The position numbers and the translations under genes are program-made. From Frigoribacterium sp. SL97 (lineage in GTDB: Bacteria; Actinomycetota; Actinomycetes; Actinomycetales; Microbacteriaceae), in NCBI RefSeq assembly GCF_026625765.1, contig NZ_CP113062.1:2728001-2792000 (forward strand): a DNA stretch of 64,000 bases. The letters are read 5' to 3'. Positions 36,506-44,708 of this stretch are shown one piece after another. Each line of letters starts with the position of its first letter. The stretch's first letter is position 1. Under the pieces are notes generated by a model that worked only from the letters and a program-made list of their open reading frames with translations, did not search any database and was not told the DNA's origin.

Positions 36506-37599
36506 GCGCGCTCCCCCTTCTCGTCGTTCGTGCGGGTCGGCGCCGGCGAGCCGACGTCGGCCCCGGGGGCGGGGCTCGCGGCCTCGGAGACGCCGCCGGT
36601 GCGCCCGAGCGGCACCGCGCCTCCTCGGCTCTCGGCCGTCCGTCCGCGGGTGGGACGGCGACGACCGGTGCGCCCGGCCGTCGAGGTCGGGTCGAGCGCG
36701 TCCCGCAGCCCGTCACCCAGCAGGTTGCTGGCGAGGGCGAAGACGATCAGCGCACCGGCCGCGAAGAAGAACAGCCACGGCTTGGTGGTCGCCGCGCTCT
36801 GGTTCTGGGCGATCAGCGTGCCGAGCGAGACGTCGGGCGGCTGCACGCCGAAGCCGAAGTACGACAGCCCGGACTCGGTGAGCACCGCGGCCCCGATGGC
36901 GATGGTGGCGTCGATCACGAGGAACGAGGCCACGTTCGGCAGGATGTGCCGCACGATGATGGTGAAGTGGCCGATGCCCATGTACCGGGCGGCGCGGATG
37001 AACTCGCGCTCCTTGATGCTGAGGGTGAGCGAGCGCACCACGCGGGCCGTGATCATCCAGCCGAACAGGGCGAGCAGGGCCACCAGGATCAACCAGCCGT
37101 ACTGCTTGAGGCGCGGCGACAGGATCGCGATGATCAGGAACGACGGCAGCACGAGCAGCAGGTCGACGAAGACCATCACGGCCCGGTCGATCCAGCCGCC
37201 GAAGTAGCCGGCCATCGCGCCGAGCATGCCCGCGATCACCGTCGAGAACAGGGCGACCAGCAGGCCGATCAGCAGCGACTTCTGCAGGCCGCGCGCGGTC
37301 TGCGCGAAGACGTCCTGGCCGATGTTGTTCGTGCCGAACCAGTGCGCCCCGGTCGGCGGCGACGACAGGGCCGTGTAGTCGATGTAGTTGTAAGCGTACG
37401 GCGAGACGAGCGGGCCGACGAAGGCGAAGATGAAGAGCAGCACGATCGTCACGAGCCCGACGGTGGCCCCGCGGTTGGCGAACAGGCGACGGAAGGTCAG
37501 CGCGAAGCGGTTCGTCGACGTGGCGGCGACCTCTTCTCGCGACTCGGGCACGACGGCGTCGGACGGCCCCTCGAGCAGGTCGGGTGTGAACCGGGTCAT
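36502..37599 (-). CDS. ABC transporter permease, DppC type
   Basis: 365 residues: N-terminal cytoplasmic 30 residues, helix VGLVTIVLLFIFAFVGPLVS, DppC linker HWFGTNNIGQDVFAQTARGLQ, further helices and the coupling loop ARVVRSLTLSIKEREFIRAARYMGIGHF. The C-terminal 60 residues after DALDP are a low-complexity tail (TAGRTGRRRPTRGRTAESRGG) carrying a dispersed 11-mer read as RGGA. Ten bases separate it from the DppB-type gene. Confidence 0.93.
   Translation of the reverse strand: MTRFTPDLLEGPSDAVVPESREEVAATSTNRFALTFRRLFANRGATVGLVTIVLLFIFAFVGPLVSPYAYNYIDYTALSSPPTGAHWFGTNNIGQDVFAQTARGLQKSLLIGLLVALFSTVIAGMLGAMAGYFGGWIDRAVMVFVDLLLVLPSFLIIAILSPRLKQYGWLILVALLALFGWMITARVVRSLTLSIKEREFIRAARYMGIGHFTIIVRHILPNVASFLVIDATIAIGAAVLTESGLSYFGFGVQPPDVSLGTLIAQNQSAATTKPWLFFFAAGALIVFALASNLLGDGLRDALDPTSTAGRTGRRRPTRGRTAESRGGAVPLGRTGGVSEAASPAPGADVGSPAPTRTNDEKGERA
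36615..36625 (-). repeat. Dispersed 11-mer in the permease C-terminal tail
   Basis: CCGCGCCTCCT on the plus strand; coding-strand reading SRGGAV, in a disordered tail beyond the last helix. Confidence 0.9.
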
Positions 37600-37608
37600 G
37601 GCGCGGCC

Positions 37609-38595
37609 CTACTTCTGCGCTCGGACGCGCGGGTCGAGCACCGCGTTGAGCACGTCCGACACGAAGCCGGCGAGCAGCACGACGACGGCGCTGTAGAGGG
37701 TGTAGGTGACGACGACGTTGATGTCGTTGGCCTGGACGGCGTCGATGAACCAGGCGCCGAGGCCGTTCCAGGCGAAGATCTTCTCGGTGAAGGTCGCACC
37801 GGTCAGCACCCCGAGGAACGCGAAGGCGAACAGCGTCGTCATCGGGATGAGCGCGGTGCGCAGCCCGTGCTTGAAGATCGCCGGCCGACGTCGCAGGCCC
37901 TTGGCCCGGGCGGTGCGGATGTAGTCGGCCTGCAGCACGTCGAGCATCGTCGCCCGTTGGTACCGGCTGTAGACGGCGATCAGGCCGACGCCGATCGAGA
38001 TGGTGGGCAGCAGCAGGTGGGCGATGCGGTCCCAGGCGATCGTGCCGAGCCCGCCGGTCAGGTTGGGCGTCGCCTCGCCCGTGAAGGTGATCAGCTGGTA
38101 CCCCAGGACGTCGTTGAGCTTCGTCGCCCCGATCTTGAGCAGCACCGCCGTGAGGAACACCGGCGTCGAGATCAGGACGAACGACAGCACCGACGACACG
38201 CGGTCCGAGAACGCGTACTGCCGGATGGCGTTCCAGGTGCCGACCACGACGGCCAGCACGATGCCGAGAATCGATCCCACCAGCAGGAGGCGCAGGCTGA
38301 CGCCCAGCCTCGGCCCGAACTCCTGCGCCACCGGCTTGTCCTGGATGGTCTGCCCGAGGTCGCCCGTGAGGGCGCCGCCGACCCAGTGCACGTAGCGCTC
38401 GCCGAGAGGGTCCTTGTCGTTGACCCCGATCGAGCTGAGCTTCGCGTCGACGATCTCGGTGGACGGACGCGGGTTGCGGTCGGCGTAGACGGAGCGCGGG
38501 TTGAGGGTCGCCGAGGCGAGGAAGTAGGTGAGCGACGTCGCGATGAAGACCAGGGCGACGTAGTACACCAGCCGGCGGGCGAGGAATCGAGCCAT
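37609..38595 (-). CDS. ABC transporter permease, DppB type
   Basis: 328 residues: helix LVYYVALVFIATSLTYFLASA, extracellular loop with KDPLGERYVHWVGGALTGDLG, five helices and coupling loop ATMLDVLQADYIRTARAKGLRRRPAIFKHGLRTAL. First gene of the minus-strand transporter operon; divergent from the binding-protein gene across 219 bases. Confidence 0.93.
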   Translation of the reverse strand: MARFLARRLVYYVALVFIATSLTYFLASATLNPRSVYADRNPRPSTEIVDAKLSSIGVNDKDPLGERYVHWVGGALTGDLGQTIQDKPVAQEFGPRLGVSLRLLLVGSILGIVLAVVVGTWNAIRQYAFSDRVSSVLSFVLISTPVFLTAVLLKIGATKLNDVLGYQLITFTGEATPNLTGGLGTIAWDRIAHLLLPTISIGVGLIAVYSRYQRATMLDVLQADYIRTARAKGLRRRPAIFKHGLRTALIPMTTLFAFAFLGVLTGATFTEKIFAWNGLGAWFIDAVQANDINVVVTYTLYSAVVVLLAGFVSDVLNAVLDPRVRAQK

Positions 38596-38672
38596 GGCAG
38601 ATCACACTAGACGTACCCCGCGGCCCGACCAGCTGGCCAGGTTTCGAGCGTGTAACAAATTCACATGAAAGT

Positions 38673-38700
38673 TTGCGTGGATTCAAGGCGTCCGTACATT
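38673..38700 (+). promoter_or_regulatory. Possible promoter of the binding-protein gene
   Basis: TTGCGT (38673-38678), a 16-base spacer and TACATT (38695-38700), in a locally AT-rich stretch of the divergent intergenic region. Confidence 0.35.
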
Positions 38701-38814
38701 TGGGCACACGCGGTCAGCTCTCGGGAGGTGTCGCGACGCGTGCCCGCACGAGTCGACGACGATGCAGCATCCCGTCTGATCAGCACTTTTCACCACCCTT
38801 CAGTTCGGAGTGCC

Positions 38815-40488
38815 ATGAAGATCACGAAGAAGCTCGGCCTCGCGGCCGGCCTCGTCAGCATCGCTCTCGTCGTCACGGCGTGCAGCGGTGGCGGCGGCAA
38901 CGACGGCGACGGAGCCGCGAAGAACGGCCAGTTGTCCCCCGACGGCGACATCAACGCCACGGCGGCGGCCGATGTCGAGCAGGGCGGGACGCTGACCTTG
39001 CCGCTCAGCCAGCTGCCCTCGCAGTGGAACTACGGCCAGCTCGACGGCGCCCTGGCCGACGCCTCGCTGATCGAGAGCGCCGTGCTGCCCCAGCCGTTCC
39101 GCATCGACGAGAAGGGCGTCGCGCAGATCGACGAGAACCTCGTCACGAGCGCCGAGGCCACCAGCGAGGACCCGCTGGTCGTGACCTACGACATCAACCC
39201 CGACGCGGTGTGGAACGACGGCACCCCGATCACGGTCGCCGACTTCCAGGCCTGGAAGACCGCACTCGACGGTTCGAACCCCGAGTACCTCGTCGGCAGC
39301 ACCCTCGGCCCCGACCGCATGGCCTCCGTCGAGGCGGGCTCGAGCGACAAGCAGGTCGTCGTGACCTACGCCGAGCCGTTCTCGGACTGGAAGAGCATGT
39401 TCGCCCCGCTCTACCCCGCGAGCCTCTACAACGACCCGAACGCCTTCAACACGGCCTACGTCGACACCCTGCCCGTCTCGGGCGGCCCCTACGAGGTCGA
39501 GAAGATCGACACGACCGCCCAGACGGTCACGATCGTGCCCAACGAGACCTGGTGGGGCGACGCCCCGAAGCTGGACTCGGTGGTCTTCCGCGCCCTCGAC
39601 AGCGACGCCGACGTCGACGCCTACCTGAACGGTGAGATCGACTTCGTCACGGGCAACTCGTCGGAGCGCTACGACCGCCTGAAGGACGCGAAGGACACCG
39701 ACATCCGGGCGGCACCGTCGGCTCGCTACACGCACGTCGACTTCAGCACCAAGGGCGTGCTCGCCGACGAGAAGATCCGTCAGGCGATCCAGCACGCGGT
39801 CGACCGCGAGGCGCTCGGCAAGGTCATCACGGGCACCCTGCCCTACGAGCTGACCACGCTGAACAACCACCTGTTCCTCAGCACCGACGGCGCCTACCAG
39901 GACAATGCGAAGGAGACCGGGAACTACGACGTCGACGAGGCGAAGAAGATCCTGGCCGACGACGGGTGGGAGCTGAACGGCGACGTGCTCGAGAAGGACG
40001 GGAAGCAGCTCGAGATCGCCGTGACGATCCCGTCCGGCACGCCCATCTCGCAGCAGCTGTCCGAGGTCATGCAGAGCCAGCTCGCCGCGGTCGGCATCAA
40101 GCTGACGATCAACGCCGTCAGCGTCGACTCGTTCTTCGAGGACAACGTCACCCCGGGCAACTACGACATGACGATCTTCGTCTGGGCCGGTACCGGCTAC
40201 CAGGCGTCCGGCGTCAGCATCTACAACTCGGACGAGCAGGGCCAGAACTACGGTCGCGTCTCGAGCCCCGAGATCGACGACCTGCTCAGCCAGGCCGTCG
40301 CCGAGGGCGATCCCGAGAAGGCCGCCGACCTGTACAACCAGGCCGACGAGAAGATCTGGGAGATCGGGCACTCGATGCCGATCATCCAGGCGCCGTACAT
40401 CTCGTTCCAGAGCCCCAAGCTCGCGAACTTCGGCGCCCGCGCCGGTGCCAGCGACGTGGACTGGACGGTCGTCGGCTTCACGAAGTAG
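38815..40488 (+). CDS. ABC transporter substrate-binding lipoprotein, family 5 (DppA/OppA-like)
   Basis: 557 residues from ATG 38815 with GGAG five bases upstream; the longer frame to 38665 has no homologous sequence. Lipoprotein signal MKITKKLGLAAGLVSIALVVTAC with lipobox VTAC, then family-5 features: GGTLTLPLSQLPSQWNYGQLDG, YDINPDAVWNDGTPITVADFQAW and IRQAIQHAVDREALGKV. It is placed opposite in direction to its presumed permease and ATPase genes, so the binding protein can be expressed at a different level. A bidirectional terminator follows. Confidence 0.93.
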   Translation: MKITKKLGLAAGLVSIALVVTACSGGGGNDGDGAAKNGQLSPDGDINATAAADVEQGGTLTLPLSQLPSQWNYGQLDGALADASLIESAVLPQPFRIDEKGVAQIDENLVTSAEATSEDPLVVTYDINPDAVWNDGTPITVADFQAWKTALDGSNPEYLVGSTLGPDRMASVEAGSSDKQVVVTYAEPFSDWKSMFAPLYPASLYNDPNAFNTAYVDTLPVSGGPYEVEKIDTTAQTVTIVPNETWWGDAPKLDSVVFRALDSDADVDAYLNGEIDFVTGNSSERYDRLKDAKDTDIRAAPSARYTHVDFSTKGVLADEKIRQAIQHAVDREALGKVITGTLPYELTTLNNHLFLSTDGAYQDNAKETGNYDVDEAKKILADDGWELNGDVLEKDGKQLEIAVTIPSGTPISQQLSEVMQSQLAAVGIKLTINAVSVDSFFEDNVTPGNYDMTIFVWAGTGYQASGVSIYNSDEQGQNYGRVSSPEIDDLLSQAVAEGDPEKAADLYNQADEKIWEIGHSMPIIQAPYISFQSPKLANFGARAGASDVDWTVVGFTK

Positions 40489-40500
40489 ACGCCTCCCCCG

Positions 40501-40540
40501 GGCCCGTCCGGCCCCCGCTCAGCGCGGGGCCGGGCGGGCC
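40501..40540. terminator. Bidirectional hairpin between the binding-protein and signal peptidase genes
   Basis: GGCCCGTCCGGCCCCCGC and GCGCGGGGCCGGGCGGGCC form a long GC stem (one mismatch, one bulge) whose loop holds TCA, the stop codon of the oppositely oriented signal peptidase. It can serve convergent transcripts; its right arm is also coding. Confidence 0.65.
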
Positions 40541-41124
40541 TTCCGCGTCCCCGCCCGCCGTCGCTGCGCCTCCACCAGGCCGGCGGCCACCGAGTAGCCC
40601 GCGTAGCCGAGCAGCGCGATCGCCAGCAGCGGCACGATCCACGACCGGGCGTCGCCGTTCACGACCTGGTTGACGAAGCCGAGCCACGGCACCGAGTACC
40701 ACAGCGTGCCGCGGACCTGTTCGGGCAGCACGAGCGCCTCGTCGGGTTCGGAGTTGTTGTCGCCCTGGGTGACGAACGCCGTGCCGCCGTCCGACGACGA
40801 CACGATCTCGGTCACCCGGTGGCTGATCACCTCGGGGCGGCCGCTCTCGATCTGGTAGGTCACGACGTCACCGATCCGGATCTCGTCGGTCGGGGTCGGC
40901 TTCACCACGATCAGCGTGCCCGGGGGCAGCCGCGGCTCCATCGAACTGGTCAACACGGTCAGGGGCGTCGCCCCCGCGACCTTCGGCACGACGACCAACA
41001 CGGTCGCGAGGCCGAGCACGAGCACGAACAGCCCCGCACTGAGGCCGAGGCCGAGAGCGTGCACCAGCCCCTTTTCGCGCACAGCGGCGCGGCGGCCGCT
41101 CACGGCGGCGCGGCGGCCGCTCAC
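40519..41124 (-). CDS. Signal peptidase I, SipW/ER type, second locus
   Basis: 201 residues from GTG 41124 (GTG 41103 and 41082 are in-frame alternatives created by a 21-base repeat). N-terminal helix GLSAGLFVLVLGLATVLVVV; catalytic Ser in VLTSSMEPRLPPG; RIGDVVTYQ; His in VISHRVTEI; FVTQGDNNSEPD; C-terminal helix (WIVPLLAIALLGYAGYSVAA) and basic tail. The Ser/His pair marks it as SipW-like. It is last in an operon with three A-LW-type secreted proteins, its probable substrates. Confidence 0.88.
   Translation of the reverse strand: MSGRRAAVSGRRAAVREKGLVHALGLGLSAGLFVLVLGLATVLVVVPKVAGATPLTVLTSSMEPRLPPGTLIVVKPTPTDEIRIGDVVTYQIESGRPEVISHRVTEIVSSSDGGTAFVTQGDNNSEPDEALVLPEQVRGTLWYSVPWLGFVNQVVNGDARSWIVPLLAIALLGYAGYSVAAGLVEAQRRRAGTRKARPAPR
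41082..41124 (-). repeat. 21-base tandem repeat carrying three in-frame GTG starts
   Basis: Two copies of a 21-base unit encoding (M/V)SGRRAA followed by VREKG place GTG codons at 41124, 41103 and 41082, all in frame with the signal peptidase. Confidence 0.8.
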
Positions 41125-42023
41125 GGCTGCTCCCCCGAGGGGTCGACCTCGTCCGGGCGACGGCGTCCGACCGCCACGAACGCGCCCGACAGCACCGCGA
41201 TCGCCGCGATCAGCAGCGGCAGCCAGCTGCCCCGCAAGGGCTCCGGCACGAAGTCGTCGAGCACGTCCAGGGAGTGGACGGGCAGCTCGGTGTCCGCGCC
41301 CGACCCGTCGGCGGCCCCGCGCGAGGCGCCGTCGCCGACGGAGGGCGCCGTCTCGTCGGCCGCACCGGCCGAGGAGGCGCGGGTCGCCACCGCCTCGATC
41401 GTCGCGCTCGAGGCACGGTCGCCTCCCGCGCCTCCTGTGCTCGTCTCGGCGGGGTCCGCCGCGCCGGCGGTCCCGGCCGACGCGCAGCCGGCCGGCACGG
41501 CCGACCCGGCCAGCCCTGTGAGCGTGACGAGCACGGCGAAGTCCAGGGTCTGGTCACCGGTGCCCGCGGCGGCGGAGGCGTCGAGGTCGACCGAGACGGT
41601 GACCGGGGCCTCCTGCCCGGCGGCGAGGCGGACCGGCGCGAGCACGGGGGTGCACCCGTCGCCGGACAGGGTGACGGGCGGCAGGTCGCCGACGTCGAGG
41701 TCGGAGTGCGAGCGGACCGTGACCGCCTCGGCGAACGCGGGCGACGAGGTCGTGACGTCGACGAGGCGGGCGCTGAGCACGGCCGGCGCGCTCGACAGGT
41801 TCTTGACCCAGAAGGTGCCCACCGTGCCGGCCCCGGGGACGAGCCGCAGTCCGTCGCCGAAGAGAGCGGAGTCGAGGCGACCCTGCCAGTGTCGGCCGTC
41901 GTCGCTCACCATGAGGCGAGGCGCGGTCGAGGCCGTGGCGGGAGCCGCGGCCGAGACGACGCCGGGGCCCAGGACGACCGCCGCGACGGCGACGACGACC
42001 GCGACCGCCCGACCGCCGGTCAC
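41121..42023 (-). CDS. Secreted single-anchor protein of the second SipW locus
   Basis: 300 residues from GTG 42023 (GTGA overlap with the upstream stop). Signal peptide MTGGRAVAVVVAVAAVVLGPGVVSAAAPATA, then a beta-rich domain (LMVSDDGRHWQGRLDSALFGD, GTFWVKNLSSAPAVLSARLVD) resembling extracellular cohesion or WxL-like domains only in general character, two cysteines, an Ala/Ser/Glu-rich stalk and a C-terminal helix (WLPLLIAAIAVLSGAFVAVG) with cytoplasmic GRRRPDEVDPSGEQP. There is no LPxTG-like motif, so it is membrane anchored. It may be the basal component for the exported fibre-type proteins. The stalk contains two dispersed 11-mers (41372, 41426). Confidence 0.7.
   Translation of the reverse strand: MTGGRAVAVVVAVAAVVLGPGVVSAAAPATASTAPRLMVSDDGRHWQGRLDSALFGDGLRLVPGAGTVGTFWVKNLSSAPAVLSARLVDVTTSSPAFAEAVTVRSHSDLDVGDLPPVTLSGDGCTPVLAPVRLAAGQEAPVTVSVDLDASAAAGTGDQTLDFAVLVTLTGLAGSAVPAGCASAGTAGAADPAETSTGGAGGDRASSATIEAVATRASSAGAADETAPSVGDGASRGAADGSGADTELPVHSLDVLDDFVPEPLRGSWLPLLIAAIAVLSGAFVAVGRRRPDEVDPSGEQP
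41372..41436. repeat. Dispersed 11-mer, inverted pair (41372-41382, 41426-41436)
   Basis: AGGAGGCGCGG then CCGCGCCTCCT, 43-base spacer, both inside the low-complexity stalk of the anchor protein. On the coding strand one reads TRASSA, the other TGGAGG. Confidence 0.9.
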
Positions 42024-42979
42024 CCGCACTGGATGTTCCTCGTGCCGTACTGGTCGTAGACCACCGTGACCGTGCCGACGGCCATGAGGTCGGTCGGCTG
42101 CCCGTCGACCATCACGCGGATGTCGACGTGGATCGGGCCGTCGCCGAAGGGGTCCCTGGGCAGGTTGTCGCGGGTGAACGCGAAGTGCGGGTAGTCGCCG
42201 GTCCGCTCGTCGTTCGAGATCCGGGTGCCGCCGACGTAGGTCGCGTACCGGGTCGCGGTCGCCCGGGTCGACGGGTCGAAGTCGAGCCAGGCGTAGGCCT
42301 CGCCGTCGGTGCGGCAGACCGCCGTCTGCGGGGGGACGATCGTGTTGTTCTGGACGATCCGGCGGTCCTGCGGCGTGGCGGCCCACGACCCGGAGGCGAG
42401 CGACGCCGTGAGGACCGGGTTCACGCGCCCGGTGGGAGAGGACGTCGCGATCGAGGTGCGGAGGCACCAGGTCGCGGCGGCCTTGCTCGCCAACGTCCCG
42501 GTGAGGTTCGGCACGGCGGACCAGGTGCCGCTGACGCTGCCCGGGCCGACGGCGGTCGTCGACGTGCACGCGGACGCGGCGGTCACCGGCCACGCGACGA
42601 CGGCGATCGACGCGGCGAGGGCGGCGGAGCTGCCCGAGCTCAGGCTGCCGCTCGTCGAGTAGGACGCCGCGACCGTCCCCGAGTTCGTGAACGTCCAGGG
42701 CGCCGTGAGCGACCTGGTCGATCCGGCGTAGTCGGCCTGCAGGGCGTCGAGGGTGCCGGCCGTGAGGCCGACGGCGCCGGTCCTGACCTGTTCGGTGACG
42801 GTGGCGGACGCCGTCCAGAGGGCGGACGCCGCGCCTCCCGAGGCCAGGGCCACACCGACGATCACGCCCACGACGACGGCGGCCAGCGTCGATCGCGTGG
42901 TCGTCCGGGGCCGGCGCCCGCTCACGGTGCGGCGGCCGCTCACGGGGCGGCGCCCGTTCACGGGGCGGCGCCCGCTCAC
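42020..42979 (-). CDS. SipW-type exported protein with A-LW-T-A-S signature
   Basis: 319 residues from GTG 42979 (GTGA overlap); GTG 42961, 42943 and 42925 are in-frame alternatives generated by an 18-base repeat. Basic N-terminus (SGRRP repeats, RTTTR), helix LAAVVVGVIVGVALASGGA, then ASALWTASATVTEQV, the exported-protein signature. The body is Ala/Ser/Thr-rich with five or more cysteines (SACTSTT, TWCLRTS, AVCRTDG, IQCG) and a C-terminal domain with YAWLDFDPSTRATATRY. Third gene of the operon. Confidence 0.75.
   Translation of the reverse strand: MSGRRPVNGRRPVSGRRTVSGRRPRTTTRSTLAAVVVGVIVGVALASGGAASALWTASATVTEQVRTGAVGLTAGTLDALQADYAGSTRSLTAPWTFTNSGTVAASYSTSGSLSSGSSAALAASIAVVAWPVTAASACTSTTAVGPGSVSGTWSAVPNLTGTLASKAAATWCLRTSIATSSPTGRVNPVLTASLASGSWAATPQDRRIVQNNTIVPPQTAVCRTDGEAYAWLDFDPSTRATATRYATYVGGTRISNDERTGDYPHFAFTRDNLPRDPFGDGPIHVDIRVMVDGQPTDLMAVGTVTVVYDQYGTRNIQCG
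42907..42979 (-). repeat. 18-base tandem repeat carrying four in-frame GTG starts
   Basis: About four copies of an 18-base unit encoding (M/V)SGRRP place GTG codons at 42979, 42961, 42943 and 42925, all in frame with the exported protein. Slippage would add or remove six residues at a time without breaking the frame. Confidence 0.85.
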
Positions 42980-43575
42980 GGGGCCACCTGCGTCCCGGTC
43001 AGGACGAGCCCGATCGACGAGGTCTGGTTCTGCAGGGTCGCCGGGACGTCCGAGTCGAGTGTCACGACGACGCAGCCGGTGACGGTGACTCCGGCCGGCA
43101 ACGTGAAGTACCCGCTCCCCGTGTCGAACGCGGCGGGCCGGGCCGAGTAGCCGCCGACGCCGACGACGCAGTCCGCGGCCCTCGCCACGGCGGCGAGCCT
43201 GACGGTCAGCTCGCCGGGCAGGGCGGACGCGGACGCCGTGGTGGTCCCGGCCGACACCCGCATGGCCAGGTCGACCGACCCCGTGTTGGTCGCGGTGAAC
43301 GTCCCCGCGGTCGCGCCGCCGGGGCCGAGCGCGGACGTGTCGAGGGCCTTGACGGCGCCGACCGAGAGGCCCGCCGTCCCCGAACCGACCGTGACGGCCG
43401 TCGGCTTGACGGAGGAGTTCCACAGCGCGTAGGTCCCCCCGGTCGCCACGAGGGCGACGGTGACCGCGCCGGCCACGACGGCGGTCGCCGCCCACAGGGA
43501 GCGCAGCGGACGGCGGGACGAGGAGGCGCGCTCGACCGAGCGGTGACGCGCGCGTCCGCGGGACGGTCCGGTCAA
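42976..43575 (-). CDS. SipW-type exported protein with YALWNSS signature
   Basis: 199 residues from TTG 43575, chosen because AGGGGGTGAG lies directly upstream; extending to GTG 43725 would run through a strong hairpin and give non-gene-like Pro/Arg sequence. Basic N-terminus (RGRARHRSVERASSSRRPLR), helix LWAATAVVAGAVTVALVATGG, then TYALWNSSVKPTAV and a compact beta domain with two cysteines (AADCVVGVGG, TGCVVVTLDS). It has the overall plan of TasA/camelysin-type proteins. Second gene of the operon. Confidence 0.72.
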   Translation of the reverse strand: MTGPSRGRARHRSVERASSSRRPLRSLWAATAVVAGAVTVALVATGGTYALWNSSVKPTAVTVGSGTAGLSVGAVKALDTSALGPGGATAGTFTATNTGSVDLAMRVSAGTTTASASALPGELTVRLAAVARAADCVVGVGGYSARPAAFDTGSGYFTLPAGVTVTGCVVVTLDSDVPATLQNQTSSIGLVLTGTQVAP

Positions 43576-43650
43576 CGTCTCACCCCCTGGTGGTCGATCG
43601 TGCGATGCGGCGGCCCGTGGGTCCCTGGGCGGGACGGACGGACGGAAGGG

Positions 43651-43685
43651 GGCGACCGGACCGCGTCGGGTGCGGTCCGGTCGCC
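43651..43685 (-). terminator. Hairpin between the first two exported-protein genes
   Basis: Perfect 14-base-pair stem GGCGACCGGACCGC / GCGGTCCGGTCGCC with 7-base loop, 44 bases after the first gene's stop. It probably acts as a partial terminator or mRNA stabiliser, so that the first subunit is made in excess. Confidence 0.65.
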
Positions 43686-43728
43686 GGTGGGTGACGGGGT
43701 GCGGTGGCCGTCGGGCCGCCGACACCCG

Positions 43729-44307
43729 CTACGCGATGGCGCGCTGCTTCAGCGTGAAGGTCAGCTTGCTCAGGTCGAGCGTGCCGCCCTGGCTGGCGGC
43801 GTCGGACACCGTCGAGGGCAGCTCGACGACGAAGGTCACGACGGCCGAGGTGCTGCCGGCGGAGACGGGAGCCACGACGTAGCTGCCGGCCGTGCTGCCC
43901 GCGGTCACGCCCGAGGGCAGCGTCGTGCCGCCGGCGGCCGTCGACAGGACCATCGTGTTGGTCACGTACGGCTTGAGGCTGCCGGTGACCGAGGTCGCGT
44001 CGTAGGTCAGGTCGGCGCGCAGGTCGTTGCCCGAGGCGGCGATGGTGATCGGCTGCGTGAACTGCAGCTTGGTGCCCGGGACGATCTTGTAGGCGGCGAC
44101 CTGGGCGGCCGTGAGGGCCGTGCTGCGACCGTTCGTCACGTCGGTCCAGCTGCCCGCCGACGACTGGGTGAGCGAGAGCGTGCCCGAGGCGACGCTGGCG
44201 GCGTTGACCTCTGTGCTGGCGTTCCAGAGGGCGAAGGTCCCGGCGCCGCCGAGGAGGAGGGCGATGCCGGCGGCACCGGCGACGGCACCCGTGACGAGCT
44301 TGTTCAT
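43729..44307 (-). CDS. TasA/camelysin-like exported protein (FALWNAS signature)
   Basis: 192 residues from ATG 44307. MNKLVTGAVAGAAGIALLLGG is followed by GTFALWNASTEVNAASVASG, matching the alternate-signal exported protein families associated with SipW-like peptidases (family identity from memory, unchecked). The mature part is a single beta-rich domain of about 165 residues, rich in Thr/Ser/Val/Ala, with no cysteine. First gene of the operon and followed by a hairpin, so probably the major subunit. Fibre formation is inferred from Bacillus TasA. Confidence 0.8.
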   Translation of the reverse strand: MNKLVTGAVAGAAGIALLLGGAGTFALWNASTEVNAASVASGTLSLTQSSAGSWTDVTNGRSTALTAAQVAAYKIVPGTKLQFTQPITIAASGNDLRADLTYDATSVTGSLKPYVTNTMVLSTAAGGTTLPSGVTAGSTAGSYVVAPVSAGSTSAVVTFVVELPSTVSDAASQGGTLDLSKLTFTLKQRAIA

Positions 44308-44708
44308 GTCGGTCCTGTTCCGCGCGCCGAGGCGCGCTCGAGCACCGCCGTGCGCCGTCGGTCGGGTCGACTTCGGGGTGGCGCACGGCGCTGCAGGGGC
44401 TGTCGGCTCCGGGTCGGGCGGCCGATCGGTGTCGTCGGGCGCCGGGCTCTCGAGGAGTTCGGGTTCTTCGGGCGGGCAGGCCGCGACGACAGGATCGACA
44501 TTACGCGGTCCCCCAAAGTGCCGACAGGGGATTCATGCCGATGCATGCACCCAGTTGGGGGGACAAAACGGACCGGGGCGTCTGTCGGCGACAGGGTGGA
44601 CACGTTTTTGTACCCCGAATCGCCTCTTCCGCACCCCGATCGTCGACCGTCGGCCCTGCGGGGCCCCGGGCCGGGACCGGGCGGGCCAGACCGGGTACGG
44701 TCGACAAC
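44308..44708. other. Divergent intergenic region between the exported-protein operon and glgE
   Basis: 401 bases without a convincing gene. It must hold promoters for both directions. Seen here: the palindrome TGTCGGCGACA (44583-44593) with a half-related CCGACAGG at about 44521, and a locally AT-richer tract near 44480-44630 (ATTACG, TTCATG, ACAAAACG, GTTTTTG). No promoter can be named with confidence. Confidence 0.5.

Noticed and set aside
40478..40702. Small minus-strand frame at the end of the signal peptidase gene
   Set aside because: Out-of-frame shadow overlapping the terminator and the true peptidase C-terminus.
43576..43725. Upstream extension of the YALWNSS protein to GTG 43725
   Set aside because: It passes through a perfect hairpin and reads as Pro/Arg-rich sequence; TTG 43575 has a strong ribosome-binding site.
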